From Flavobacterium cyanobacteriorum (lineage in GTDB: Bacteria > Bacteroidota > Bacteroidia > Flavobacteriales > Flavobacteriaceae), in NCBI RefSeq assembly GCF_002251835.1, contig NZ_NOXV01000301.1, forward strand, positions 1-44,970: a DNA stretch of 44,970 nucleotides. The letters run 5' to 3'. Below are positions 9,546 to 18,645 of the stretch, in pieces. Each line of letters starts with the position of its first letter. Positions within the stretch are counted from its first letter, which is position 1. Made by a program: the position numbers and the translations under genes. The notes under the pieces were generated by a model. That model saw only the letters and a list, made by a program, of their open reading frames with translations, was not told the DNA's origin and did not search any database.

Positions 9546-9929
9546 TTTCATACGTCATCTTCTCCGGTACAAGCCATTTACATATTGAGCAGCAAGCTAA
9601 GCGCTTTTTTTGCCACCTTGTCCCGTTGTCCGCTATATCTCCCCGCCGCCATAAGCGCGGCGCCGGGGAGGATGCCGCTTCCACCGGGGCTAGGCCTCAG
9701 CGCCTTTGCATCCCTGCCTGCCCAGGAATAATAAGCTCCCTCCGATAGATACCAGATGATACCCCCCCCCTTTTTCTACAGAACAATAAGTTATAAGCGT
9801 ATCGCAATGTTGGATAATAAAAAACTTATTAACGAAAACGTTTGAAAAGTTGCTGATTTATTAATAGATTGTAAAATCAACTAAATATATTGTATAAAAT
9901 TTTTAATTTTACAATTAATTATAAAAAAA
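9546..9929. other. 384-bp intergenic region, tamB to pfkA
   Basis: It contains copy A of the dispersed structured element (9587-9692, minus), then a run of nine C followed by five T (9762-9775), then an AT-rich leader up to pfkA. An 8-bp palindrome AAACGTTT sits near 9836-9843. No TAnnTTTG promoter match is visible, although pfkA must be transcribed from here or by read-through. I see no credible open reading frame. Confidence 0.6.
9587..9692 (-). repeat. Dispersed ~107-nt structured element, copy A
   Basis: On the minus strand it runs from TAGCCCCG (9692) to GCTGCTC (9587). The central hairpin pairs CTCCCCGGCGCC with GGCGGCGGGGAG around the loop GCGCTTAT, with one mismatch. It is nearly identical to copy C (33371-33477) over the AAGCGGCATCC and AGATATAGCGGA segments and near the 3' end (GCGCTTAGC). 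It lies between tamB and pfkA, antisense to both. Confidence 0.85.
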
Positions 9930-10916
9930 ATGTCAGGAAATATAAAAAAAATCGGTGTGCTTACTTCAGGAGGGGATTCCCCCGGTATGAACGCCGCAAT
10001 CAGGGCTGTAGTTCGTACATGCGCTTTTCATAATATTGAGTGTACAGGCATTTACAGGGGCTACCAGGGCATGATTGAAGGCGATTTTAAAGAAATGGGG
10101 CCGCGCTCGGTGAACAACATCATTAATAAAGGGGGAACCATATTAAAATCGGCGCGTTCCAAAGAGTTTATGACTGCAGAAGGCCGAAAAAAAGCTCATG
10201 ATAACCTTATTAAGCACAGTATTGATGCCTTTGTGGTTATCGGTGGCAACGGCAGTTTTACAGGAGGGCTCATTTTTAATAAAGAATTTGGTTTCCCCGT
10301 TATAGGCATACCCGGCACTATTGATAATGATATATATGGCACCAGCCATACCCTGGGATATGACACCGCGCTAAATACAGTTGTAGAAGTAATAGATAAA
10401 ATCAGGGATACGGCCAGTTCGCACAACAGGCTGTTTTTTGTGGAAGTCATGGGGCGTGATGCCGGCCATATCGCCCTCAACGCAGGTATAGGGGCAGGTG
10501 CCGAGGAAATATTAATACCCGAAGAAGACATGGGGCTCGACAGGCTTCTTGACTCCCTGCGCAAAAGTAAAGCTTCAGGCAAATCATCAAGCATTGTAGT
10601 TATTGCCGAAGGGGATAAGATTGGCAAGAACGCTTTTGAGCTTAAAGATTATGTTGAAGAAAACATGCCGGAATATGATGTCCGCGTATCAATACTGGGA
10701 CACATGCAGCGTGGCGGTTCGCCATCATGCTTTGACAGGGTGCTTGCCAGCCGCCTCGGTGTTAAGGCAGTCGAAACACTGCTGGAAGGCAAGTCCAATT
10801 ATATGGTAGGCCTTATAAAAGATGAAATAGCGCTCACCCCGCTGGAACAGGCCGTAAAAGGAAAATCACAAATAGATCAGGAGCTTATCCGGGTATCGGA
10901 TATTGTTTCTATATAA
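9930..10916 (+). CDS. pfkA: ATP-dependent 6-phosphofructokinase
   Basis: Phosphorylates fructose 6-phosphate to fructose 1,6-bisphosphate, the committing step of glycolysis. At 328 residues it is a standard short bacterial PFK-A. The nucleotide loop is LTSGGDSPGMNAAIRAVVR (11-29). The catalytic signature is PGTIDNDI with Asp132 as the likely base. VEVMGRDAGH and GHMQRGGSPSCFDR complete the active site. The residue matching E. coli Asp103 in GGDGS is Asn107 here (GGNGS); the following Gly, the marker of ATP use, is kept. The leader is AT-rich with AAAAAAA before the ATG. gapA follows after 27 bp, so the two form a glycolytic operon. Confidence 0.95.
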   Translation: MSGNIKKIGVLTSGGDSPGMNAAIRAVVRTCAFHNIECTGIYRGYQGMIEGDFKEMGPRSVNNIINKGGTILKSARSKEFMTAEGRKKAHDNLIKHSIDAFVVIGGNGSFTGGLIFNKEFGFPVIGIPGTIDNDIYGTSHTLGYDTALNTVVEVIDKIRDTASSHNRLFFVEVMGRDAGHIALNAGIGAGAEEILIPEEDMGLDRLLDSLRKSKASGKSSSIVVIAEGDKIGKNAFELKDYVEENMPEYDVRVSILGHMQRGGSPSCFDRVLASRLGVKAVETLLEGKSNYMVGLIKDEIALTPLEQAVKGKSQIDQELIRVSDIVSI

Positions 10917-11945
<1,029 letters not shown>

Positions 11946-11961
11946 TTATTTTATATATTGT

Positions 11962-11995
11962 CCCGCTTTTTGTAACCAAAAGGCGGGGCTTTGTA
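11962..11995 (+). terminator. Intrinsic terminator after gapA
   Basis: CCCGCTTTTT (11962-11971) pairs with AAAAGGCGGG (11978-11987) around GTAACC, with one G-T pair, followed by GCTTTGTATTATTT. The stem is strong and the T-tract is interrupted. It sits 17 bp past the gapA stop. Confidence 0.75.
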
Positions 11996-12067
11996 TTATT
12001 TGAACAATCCCAAAACAAACTATGCGGCCTGCCGCCTGAAACTAACCAGACTAACGCAGATAACTTA

Positions 12068-12916
12068 ATGAAATTACTAGTTGACAGTGGTGCGACCAAA
12101 GCTGACTGGATTGCCCTTGATGAGCAGGGCAACAGGCTGTTCACCACACAAACACTTGGCCTCAGCCCCGAAGTAATAGGCAGGGAAGAGGCTATTGAAA
12201 GGCTTGAGGCCCGTTTTGATATTTATAACAACCGTAATGATGTTACCAGCCTTTATTTTTATGGCGCAGGGTGCGGCACTGACCGTATGAAAGTGTTCAT
12301 GAAAAACCTTTTCCAGGAGTTTTTCCCCAAGGCAGAAATAACGGTAAAAGAAGATACGTATGCCGCTGCTTACGCCACGAACCCTACAGAGGAAAAAGCC
12401 ATAATATGTATTTTAGGCACAGGCTCCAACTGTAGCTATTTTGATGGTGAAGAACTGCACCAGAAAGTACAGTCGCTGGGTTACATAGCCATGGATGATT
12501 GTAGTGGCAACCGCTTTGGCAGGGATCTTCTCAGGGCCTATTACTTTAATAAGATGCCGCAGCACCTGGTCAGGGAATTTGCCCAGGAATATGACCTGGA
12601 CCCGGACAGCATTAAGCATAATCTCTATAAAGAGCCTAACCCTAATGCCTACCTGGCTACTTTTGCTAAGTTTTTAATACAGCATAAAGATGAGCCATTT
12701 ATAAAAGATCTTATTGTTGATGCCATGCAGACATTTGTTGATAATTACATCACGCAATATGATAACGCTCATGAGGTGCCGGTACATTTTGTCGGCTCTA
12801 TAGCATTTTACCTTAAAGCCGAACTGGCAGAGGTTTTGGCAAAAAATAACCTGAAGCTGGGCAATGTACTAAGGCGTCCTATTGACGGCCTTATTGAATA
12901 CCACAGAATAAACTGA
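12068..12916 (+). CDS. N-acetylglucosamine kinase-like BadF/BadG ATPase-family protein
   Basis: A 282-residue ASKHA-fold sugar kinase, most like N-acetylglucosamine kinases. The phosphate-1 loop is LLVDSGATKADWIAL (3-17). KEDTYAAAYA holds the likely catalytic Asp96. ILGTGSNCSYF (115-125) is the phosphate-2 loop, and FVGSIAFYLK near residues 240-249 is the adenosine motif. It probably phosphorylates GlcNAc or a related amino sugar during wall-sugar recycling, though the substrate cannot be read from sequence. It follows the gapA terminator by about 70 bp and ends 1 bp before mgsA, so those two are co-translated or nearly so. Family is firm, substrate inferred. Confidence 0.82.
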   Translation: MKLLVDSGATKADWIALDEQGNRLFTTQTLGLSPEVIGREEAIERLEARFDIYNNRNDVTSLYFYGAGCGTDRMKVFMKNLFQEFFPKAEITVKEDTYAAAYATNPTEEKAIICILGTGSNCSYFDGEELHQKVQSLGYIAMDDCSGNRFGRDLLRAYYFNKMPQHLVREFAQEYDLDPDSIKHNLYKEPNPNAYLATFAKFLIQHKDEPFIKDLIVDAMQTFVDNYITQYDNAHEVPVHFVGSIAFYLKAELAEVLAKNNLKLGNVLRRPIDGLIEYHRIN

Positions 12917-12917
12917 T

Positions 12918-13292
12918 ATGGAAATTGCCGTAATTGCCCATGATGGCATGAAAGCCGAGATGGTACAGTTTTTAAACAAACACAAAGACATCCTGTTTAA
13001 GGAGGACGTAAAGCTGATTGCCACCGGCACAACCGGAAGCAAGGCCGAAAAGGCGGGTTTCAGAGTAAAGAAAATGCTCTCCGGGCCATTGGGTGGCGAT
13101 GCACAGATAGCCGCAAGGGTTGCAGAAGGTAAAACAAAAATGGTGTTTTTCTTTAAAGATCCATTAGCAAGCCATGCGCACGAAGCCGATATAAACATGC
13201 TTATAAGGGTTTGTGACGTGCATAATGTGCCGCTGGCCACAAACCCTGCTTCGGCTGAATTACTGTTATTGGCTATTTCGCAGCAATCATAG
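12918..13292 (+). CDS. mgsA: Methylglyoxal synthase
   Basis: Converts dihydroxyacetone phosphate to methylglyoxal and phosphate, a bypass that relieves sugar-phosphate build-up. It has 124 residues; the shortness is at the C-terminus, where E. coli MgsA extends further. Catalytic residues align with the E. coli enzyme: His8-Asp9 (IAVIAHDGMK), the phosphate loop IATGTTGSKAEKAG, Asp61 in SGPLGGDAQIA, and His88 and Asp91 in DPLASHAHEAD. It directly follows the GlcNAc-kinase-like gene and lies 1 kb from gapA. Its last 20 bases overlap the 3' end of the convergent ridA. Secure assignment. Confidence 0.94.
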   Translation: MEIAVIAHDGMKAEMVQFLNKHKDILFKEDVKLIATGTTGSKAEKAGFRVKKMLSGPLGGDAQIAARVAEGKTKMVFFFKDPLASHAHEADINMLIRVCDVHNVPLATNPASAELLLLAISQQS

Positions 13293-13653
13293 ATATTTCA
13301 ACATTCACACTTTTAGGCAGTCTTGCCACCTGGACCGTTTCTCTTGCAGGAGCGGTTTTTTCATTAAAGTAACTGCCGTAAATGCTGTTTATCCTGGCAA
13401 AGTCGTCCATGTTACTGATGAAGATAGTAGCTTTTATAACATTTTCAAAATCCATTCCGGCAGCTTCAAGCACGGCCTTCATGTTTTCCATAACCTGCTT
13501 TGTTTCAGTTTCAATGTCCGTAGTAATAAGTACTCCGGTTTCAGGGTGGAGGGCAATCTGCCCTGACGTGTATAAAGTGTTGCCTGATAATACTGCCTGG
13601 CTGTAAGGCCCTATAGGGGCAGGCGCTTTGTCTGTAAAGATTATTTTTTTCAT
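13273..13653 (-). CDS. RidA family reactive-intermediate deaminase
   Basis: Hydrolyses the reactive 2-aminoacrylate and related imines released by PLP enzymes such as threonine dehydratase. The 126-residue protein matches the trimeric YjgF/RidA family throughout: APAPIGPYSQAVLSGNTLYTSGQI at the N-terminus, then TIFISNMDDFARIN, then APARETVQVARLPKSVNVEI, which holds the conserved arginine and glutamate of the active site. It starts 9 bp after the lptD stop, so it is likely the second gene of an lptD-ridA transcript. It overlaps the 3' end of mgsA by 20 bases tail to tail. Family certain; the exact in vivo imine substrate is not. Confidence 0.92.
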   Translation of the reverse strand: MKKIIFTDKAPAPIGPYSQAVLSGNTLYTSGQIALHPETGVLITTDIETETKQVMENMKAVLEAAGMDFENVIKATIFISNMDDFARINSIYGSYFNEKTAPARETVQVARLPKSVNVEISMIAAK

Positions 13654-13662
13654 GTCTTATTT

Positions 13663-16335
13663 TTATCGTATTACCCTGTCCGGCACCTGGCGCTTATCCC
13701 ACTTAATATCGCTAAGTACCGAAGATTTTATCCCAATAAAAAAGCCCCATGATTTTTGTGTTCCCAGGGGTATCCAGTTAAAATCCATCCTCCAGCTCAG
13801 CAGGTCGCGCTCAAAACGAAGCTGCGTAAAAGTAACACCCTGCTGCACAAAATCATATCCTGTAGAAAATCCCATTTTCCACCGTGGAGTTATATCTATA
13901 TTGCCCGACACCATTATTGAATTACCGGTAATGGTGCGCTCACGGCGGGTGTTGTTATAAGTGAGCGAGTAAGCAAATCGTAAATCCCATGGTAATTTAG
14001 CATTATAGAATGTCCCACCACTTTTATCAGCAGCGCCTTTTTCCTCATCGTCCTTAAACATACTGTTTCGCTGGTCATTTAGGTCAACTGCTGTACCAAA
14101 AAGGTCATCCTCGCGTCCACCGTTCCGTGCCGTTTGGCTGTTTTCTTTCTTTTTTTCCCCCGAATCGCCCCTGCTGGAAACCGAGTAGTTTATATTAATA
14201 TTGGCACTGGTCATCCTGAAAAGGCTTCCCCCGTTGTCAATATTGTAAGTATCGATTCTGTTACCCGAATTATCAACCGCATAGGGGTCGAGTGTAGCGG
14301 CAAAGTTTATATTCATCTTGTCTTTCAGCAGGTTGGTTCCTGCCGAAACCCGCAATGGCGCCCAGGCAAGCGAGTCGGCAGTAAGGTCGTACGATGTGGT
14401 AAAGTTAAGGTTGTTTAGCAGCATAATTTTTTTAGGTTCGGTTTTAGTCTCGTCTTTGTCCCTGACCTTTGCTTCAAAAGTATTGTTCACCGCTATGCCT
14501 AAATTGTTGCTGAAACCCCTGCTCGGCACTCCAAACAAGCCTCCCTCAAACCTGGTATATTCCCGTAATGCACCGGATGCGTCATATTGGTAAGTATCAT
14601 AATACTGGTCAAAGCTTGGCGTATAGCTGTAAGAAACTGAGGGGCGGATTACGTGGCGTATGGCCTGTATTTTTTTATCATCGCCAAAGTTAAAAGTACC
14701 ATAAATTGTGGTACCGATGCTGGAGGAGAAGTTATAGGTCCTGAACGAGTCAAACCCTTTCACATCCCTTTCAGTAACTTCATCCCGGCTGGCGTTATAC
14801 TCTCTTTCTATTGTATTAAAAACCCACGTTTCCTGGTAGTTGGTACCCGCAGTAACACTAAAATAACGGAATATCTTGAAGTTGGTGCTTAGCGGGATGC
14901 TGTGCTGTAAACCGGTACGCATATCCCTGAACATTTCTGATGTAAAGAAAAGAGAGTCAGTCGTTTGTATCCTGTTTTCGCCCCTCAGGTTATACTGCAG
15001 GTTTAAATTTTTTATAAGCCCTTTTTTAGGTGCATCGGCAGCGGCAAAGGGAAATATCCGGTCTACACTTGCCTGGAGCGTTGGCAGTGTCATGTTGATG
15101 GACTCTGTATTGGTGTTTTGGGAGTGTGTTGCCGTAAGCGAAGCATTTATCTGTGGCACGGTATTGAATGTTTTAGAATACGATACCGATGAGTTTAGTG
15201 TATTGTTCAGGCTTGCGCCCACGTTGGCCAGGTTCAGCGACTGCCTGAAATACTGGCTGCTCCCCAGGTTCACATTGGCCGAAAAACGCGAATTGGGGTT
15301 TGCTTTAGCATCCTGGTTGTGCGACCACTGGATGTTATACTGCCGGGAACGGGCATAATCCGGAAAACCGCGTTCACTTTCAATAATATTTTCAAACCGG
15401 ATATTGACATTGCCATTAAACTTATACCGTTGCGCGTAAGAAGATTCAAACCGCAGGCCGTAACTGCCGTTTGTAAAGTAATCCCCCGTGACCGATAGGT
15501 CGTAGTAGTCGCTAAGGGCAAAATAATAGCCACCGTTCTGTAAAAAATAGCCCCTTGTATTGTTTTCACCAAAAGTAGGGACGATAAAGCCTGACTCGGC
15601 TTTTTCAGACATTGGGAAAAAGGCAAAAGGCAACCCTATAGGGGTAGGTACATCGGCAATCCACATATTGGTTACGCCTGTTACTACTTTTTTTCCCGGA
15701 ACAAGTTTTATCCTGTCGGTGTAAAAATAATATTCCGGGTCATTAATATTTTTAGAGGTAGTAAATCGTGCATTCTTGATAAATACTACCGAGTCATTCT
15801 CCCGTTTGCTTATCTCGCCTTTTACCCTGAATTCACCCTGGTCTGACCTGGAATTCCAAACCCTTGCTTTTTTTGTTTTATAATTAAAATGGATAGAATC
15901 CGCCTCCACCACATTGGTTCCCTGCTTAAAGTAGGGATATTGGGAGTATTTTCCCACCGAATCTTTTATTTTTCCCGCAAAAACTTCATCTTTTTCATAA
16001 TTCATCACAATAATACCGGCTTTAAGTTCGATATCCTTGTAATAGAGCTCTGCTTTGTTGTAAAGTGTAAGTTCTTTTTTTACCTGGTCTATCTTTTCAT
16101 AATCTTCAGCTGTCCGCTTCACAATAGCATCAAGCCCCGCCTTCTTTTTTTTAAGGGTGTCGCGGCGGATAGTGTCGGCCTCTGCAAGTTTCGCCGGATT
16201 TAAACGTACCGTATCTTTCTGGTTTGCAATAGGTATTGAAACAGGCCTGCGGGGTGTCTCCTGGGCAGAGGTTTTCAGGCAGCCTGTTGTTAGGAAAATT
16301 GCTGATAAAACGATATGAAATAAGTTTGGACGCAA
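13663..16335 (-). CDS. lptD: LPS-assembly protein LptD (Bacteroidota type)
   Basis: The outer-membrane beta-barrel that inserts lipopolysaccharide into the outer leaflet. From TTG 16335 it has 890 residues. It has a signal peptide (LFHIVLSAIFLTTGCLKTSAQ), then an OstA/LptA-like jelly-roll domain (about 80-230; ADSIHFNYKTKKARVW), then a C-terminal barrel of roughly 620 residues full of alternating aromatic strands (YDLSVTGDYFTNGSYGLRFE). The frame is open to another TTG at 16386, but that codon is part of a full-consensus promoter (16384-16413), so translation must begin later, and 16335 gives a clean export signal. ridA follows 9 bp downstream. The divergent neighbour is a wall amidase, suggesting coordinated envelope growth. 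Confidence 0.86.
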   Translation of the reverse strand: MRPNLFHIVLSAIFLTTGCLKTSAQETPRRPVSIPIANQKDTVRLNPAKLAEADTIRRDTLKKKKAGLDAIVKRTAEDYEKIDQVKKELTLYNKAELYYKDIELKAGIIVMNYEKDEVFAGKIKDSVGKYSQYPYFKQGTNVVEADSIHFNYKTKKARVWNSRSDQGEFRVKGEISKRENDSVVFIKNARFTTSKNINDPEYYFYTDRIKLVPGKKVVTGVTNMWIADVPTPIGLPFAFFPMSEKAESGFIVPTFGENNTRGYFLQNGGYYFALSDYYDLSVTGDYFTNGSYGLRFESSYAQRYKFNGNVNIRFENIIESERGFPDYARSRQYNIQWSHNQDAKANPNSRFSANVNLGSSQYFRQSLNLANVGASLNNTLNSSVSYSKTFNTVPQINASLTATHSQNTNTESINMTLPTLQASVDRIFPFAAADAPKKGLIKNLNLQYNLRGENRIQTTDSLFFTSEMFRDMRTGLQHSIPLSTNFKIFRYFSVTAGTNYQETWVFNTIEREYNASRDEVTERDVKGFDSFRTYNFSSSIGTTIYGTFNFGDDKKIQAIRHVIRPSVSYSYTPSFDQYYDTYQYDASGALREYTRFEGGLFGVPSRGFSNNLGIAVNNTFEAKVRDKDETKTEPKKIMLLNNLNFTTSYDLTADSLAWAPLRVSAGTNLLKDKMNINFAATLDPYAVDNSGNRIDTYNIDNGGSLFRMTSANININYSVSSRGDSGEKKKENSQTARNGGREDDLFGTAVDLNDQRNSMFKDDEEKGAADKSGGTFYNAKLPWDLRFAYSLTYNNTRRERTITGNSIMVSGNIDITPRWKMGFSTGYDFVQQGVTFTQLRFERDLLSWRMDFNWIPLGTQKSWGFFIGIKSSVLSDIKWDKRQVPDRVIR

Positions 16336-16355
16336 AGGTTTTAATACTATTTTTG
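16325..16355 (+). promoter_or_regulatory. Promoter for the amidase gene
   Basis: TTTG (16325-16328), 19 bp, then TATTTTTG (16348-16355): a full match to the Bacteroidota TTG/N17-23/TAnnTTTG consensus. The predicted transcript starts near 16361 and has a leader of about 100 nt before the amidase ATG. The -33 box lies inside the first codons of lptD. Confidence 0.6.
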
Positions 16356-16383
16356 TAGAAATCAGGGTTATTTTTAGAAGTGT

Positions 16384-16413
16384 CAAACTTACAATAATTT
16401 TGGCAAAAGCAAA
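16384..16413 (-). promoter_or_regulatory. Promoter for lptD-ridA
   Basis: Read leftward: TTTG (16413-16410), 18 bp, then TAAGTTTG (16391-16384), an exact consensus match. Transcription would begin near 16378. This excludes the TTG at 16386 as the lptD start and supports TTG 16335, about 43 nt downstream. Confidence 0.6.
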
Positions 16414-16459
16414 TACTAAATATAACTAACTAAGAATGATGATTTATAACCATATCATA

Positions 16460-17605
16460 ATGAAAGGTAACAGGAAAATTAAACTGGCATTGCTGTTTTT
16501 TATTGCATTTTCAGTATCAGGCTTTGCACAGATGGGCGGGAAATTTAAGGTTGTGCTCGATGCCGGGCATGGTGGCAAGGATTACGGCGCTATATACCAC
16601 GGCTTCATTGAAAAAAATATAGCCCTCAATGTTGCCCTTAAAGTAGGGAAAATACTCGAAAAAGATCCGGGCGTGCAGGTAATTTATACCCGAAAAACGG
16701 ATGTTTTCATTGAACTTATAGAACGGCCAAATATTGCTAACAAAGCAGACGCCCACGTGTTTGTTTCCATTCACTGTAACGGTGAAGCAAAGAAATCGGC
16801 CTTCGGTACAGAAACTTTCGTTATTGGTAATACAAAGAACGCATCGAACCTGGAAGTGGCAAAAAAGGAAAACTCAGTTATCATACTTGAAAAGGATTCA
16901 AAAACCAAATATGCGGGTTTTGACCCGAACTCCCCCGAAACGCTTATTGGCCTTGTGGCCCAGCAGGAAGCTTACATAAACCAGAGTATTGACCTGGCCA
17001 GCAAGGTGCAGGATAATTTTACCGAAGGGCTCAAAAGGAAAAGCAGGGGCGTTAAGCAGGCGCCATTTTGGGTGCTGCACAAAACGGCAATGCCAAGTAT
17101 CCTTATAGAACTTGGTTTCCTGTCATATAAGCAGGAAGGAGAGTATCTTAACTCTGAAGAAGGGCAGGAAGAGATTGCCGAAGCCATAGCCAGGGCCATA
17201 CTGGATTATAAAAAGGAATATCCGGCCAGCATCAATGTTGCAGATGATGAAACACCGCGACGGGATGATTTAGGACAGCCTGCGACTAATAAAACAAAGC
17301 CTGCCGAGACAAAATCTCCAGAACCGGATAAGGAGGATAAACCTCTAGCTAAAGGTACCGTGTTTAAAGTGCAAATATCAGCCAGCGGTAGGGACCTTGA
17401 GCTGAAACCATCAAATTTTAAAGGGCTTAACAATATAACCAAGGATGCGTCTACATCGGTCATAAAGTATTTCTATGGGGAAACCTCAAACTACAGTGAA
17501 GCCAAACAGTTGTTGGAAGAAGCAAAAGAAAAAGGGTTTACATCAGCATTTGTGGTAGCATTCAGGGATGGAAAAAAAGTCAGCGTTCAGGAGGCTTTAA
17601 AATAA
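16460..17605 (+). CDS. N-acetylmuramoyl-L-alanine amidase with C-terminal SPOR-like domain
   Basis: A zinc hydrolase that cleaves the amide bond between MurNAc and the stem peptide in the periplasm. From ATG 16460 it has 381 residues: a signal peptide (MKGNRKIKLALLFFIAFSVS), an Amidase_3 domain of about 230 residues, a Pro/Thr/Lys-rich linker, and a C-terminal ~80-residue SPOR-like domain (FKVQISASGRDLELKPSNF), which would bind denuded septal glycan. Zinc and catalytic residues are in VVLDAGHGGKDYGA, EKNIALNVA, FVSIHCNGE and ILIELGFLS. An in-frame ATG lies 24 bp upstream (16436), but it adds a non-canonical prefix. mlaD follows after 56 bp. Divergent to lptD. Confidence 0.92.
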   Translation: MKGNRKIKLALLFFIAFSVSGFAQMGGKFKVVLDAGHGGKDYGAIYHGFIEKNIALNVALKVGKILEKDPGVQVIYTRKTDVFIELIERPNIANKADAHVFVSIHCNGEAKKSAFGTETFVIGNTKNASNLEVAKKENSVIILEKDSKTKYAGFDPNSPETLIGLVAQQEAYINQSIDLASKVQDNFTEGLKRKSRGVKQAPFWVLHKTAMPSILIELGFLSYKQEGEYLNSEEGQEEIAEAIARAILDYKKEYPASINVADDETPRRDDLGQPATNKTKPAETKSPEPDKEDKPLAKGTVFKVQISASGRDLELKPSNFKGLNNITKDASTSVIKYFYGETSNYSEAKQLLEEAKEKGFTSAFVVAFRDGKKVSVQEALK

Positions 17606-17634
17606 TATTCACATATTAATCAATTTATTTGTCC

Positions 17635-17642
17635 TACATTTG
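17635..17642 (+). promoter_or_regulatory. -7 element before mlaD
   Basis: TACATTTG matches TAnnTTTG exactly and ends 19 bp before the mlaD TTG start. No TTG lies at 17-23 bp upstream, so the element is incomplete. mlaD may also be read from the amidase promoter. Confidence 0.4.
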
Positions 17643-17661
17643 TTAAAAAAATAACTCTATT

Positions 17662-18615
17662 TTGAAAGTAACAAGAGAAGTTAAAACCGCAGTATTAGTA
17701 ATATCAGCCATATTGTTATTTATATGGGGGTACAGTTTTTTAAAAGGCAGGGACCTGTTCAACTCCTACCGCACCTTTTATGTGGTATACAATGATGTTG
17801 AAGGCCTTTCGCCATCAGCTCCCGTAACACTTAACGGCCTCGTGGTAGGCAAGGTTACCGGCATAACCTTTACTGACCAGGTAGGAAGGCTTAAAATAGA
17901 AATGCAGGTTAAAACTGATTTCCCTATTTCAAAAACCAGCCATGCCACACTTTATGAGCCGGGGCTTTTGGGAGGCAAACAGATTGCTATTATTCCTGAC
18001 CTTAAAAACCAGGTGCTTGCTGAAGACGGCGATGAGCTAAGGAGCGGGCTTAAGCCCGGCATGCTATCCGTAGTGGGCGAAAAACTATCCCCGCTACAGG
18101 CAAAAGTAGAAGCTACAGTAGTAACAGCCGACAGCCTGCTGCATAACCTTAATAATGTTTTTGACAGGCGCACACAGGAAAACCTCCGCGTTGCTGTTGC
18201 CGAGCTGAGCCAGACCATGCAGCAGTTCAATCAGGTATCGCATTCGCTTAACGGCATTATTGCAGGGAACAGGGCCAAGATTGACGGTGCCATGAGCAAC
18301 CTTAATGTTACAACAGCAAACCTTGCCAGGATAACTGATTCTATAAATTCCGCCAACCTCGCACAAACTGTAAAAAAGCTGGAGAGCACACTGGCTAATG
18401 TAGATAACATTATGAGCGATGTGCAGGCCGGTAAAGGAACATTGGGCAAAATGCTTAAGGATGAGGCGGTATATAAAAACCTTGAAGGAGCCAGTAATGA
18501 GCTGAAAGAGCTTCTGGCTGATATTAAAAACAATCCCAAGCGTTACGTGCATTTTTCAGTTTTTGGAAGGAAAGCCACACCTTATGAGGAAACGGCTAAC
18601 ACTAATAAAAAATAG
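17662..18615 (+). CDS. MlaD family (MCE domain) lipid-transport protein
   Basis: Substrate-binding subunit of an Mla-type lipid transporter between the membranes. It has 317 residues and starts at TTG 17662, which yields the conserved opening KVTREVKTAVLVISAI. One N-terminal membrane helix (about 10-28) is followed by an MCE domain (about 35-115; YNDVEGLSPSAPVTLNGLVVGKV, LYEPGLLGGKQIAI) and a long helical, coiled-coil C-terminus (about 130-290) that would form a hexameric tunnel. No MlaE or MlaF genes are in the window; in Bacteroidota they are often elsewhere. It is head of a run of closely spaced genes and follows the amidase. Confidence 0.9.
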   Translation: MKVTREVKTAVLVISAILLFIWGYSFLKGRDLFNSYRTFYVVYNDVEGLSPSAPVTLNGLVVGKVTGITFTDQVGRLKIEMQVKTDFPISKTSHATLYEPGLLGGKQIAIIPDLKNQVLAEDGDELRSGLKPGMLSVVGEKLSPLQAKVEATVVTADSLLHNLNNVFDRRTQENLRVAVAELSQTMQQFNQVSHSLNGIIAGNRAKIDGAMSNLNVTTANLARITDSINSANLAQTVKKLESTLANVDNIMSDVQAGKGTLGKMLKDEAVYKNLEGASNELKELLADIKNNPKRYVHFSVFGRKATPYEETANTNKK

Positions 18616-18645
18616 GACGGCTAATAAAGAGCCCGCTTACTATAT

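Noticed and set aside
9587-9692. Reading copy A of the repeat as the tamB terminator
   Set aside because: The hairpin recurs in other places in both orientations, and has no T-tract on the needed strand.
9836-9843. AAACGTTT palindrome as a LacI-type operator for pfkA
   Set aside because: Eight bases, AT-rich, no wider symmetry and no regulator nearby; too weak to call.
15889-16203. Open frame of 104 codons opposite lptD
   Set aside because: Low-complexity Phe/Ile-rich translation, antisense to a well-supported gene; a composition shadow.
18094-18552. 152-codon frame antisense to mlaD
   Set aside because: Long only because of codon bias in mlaD; no family features, and mlaD is certain.
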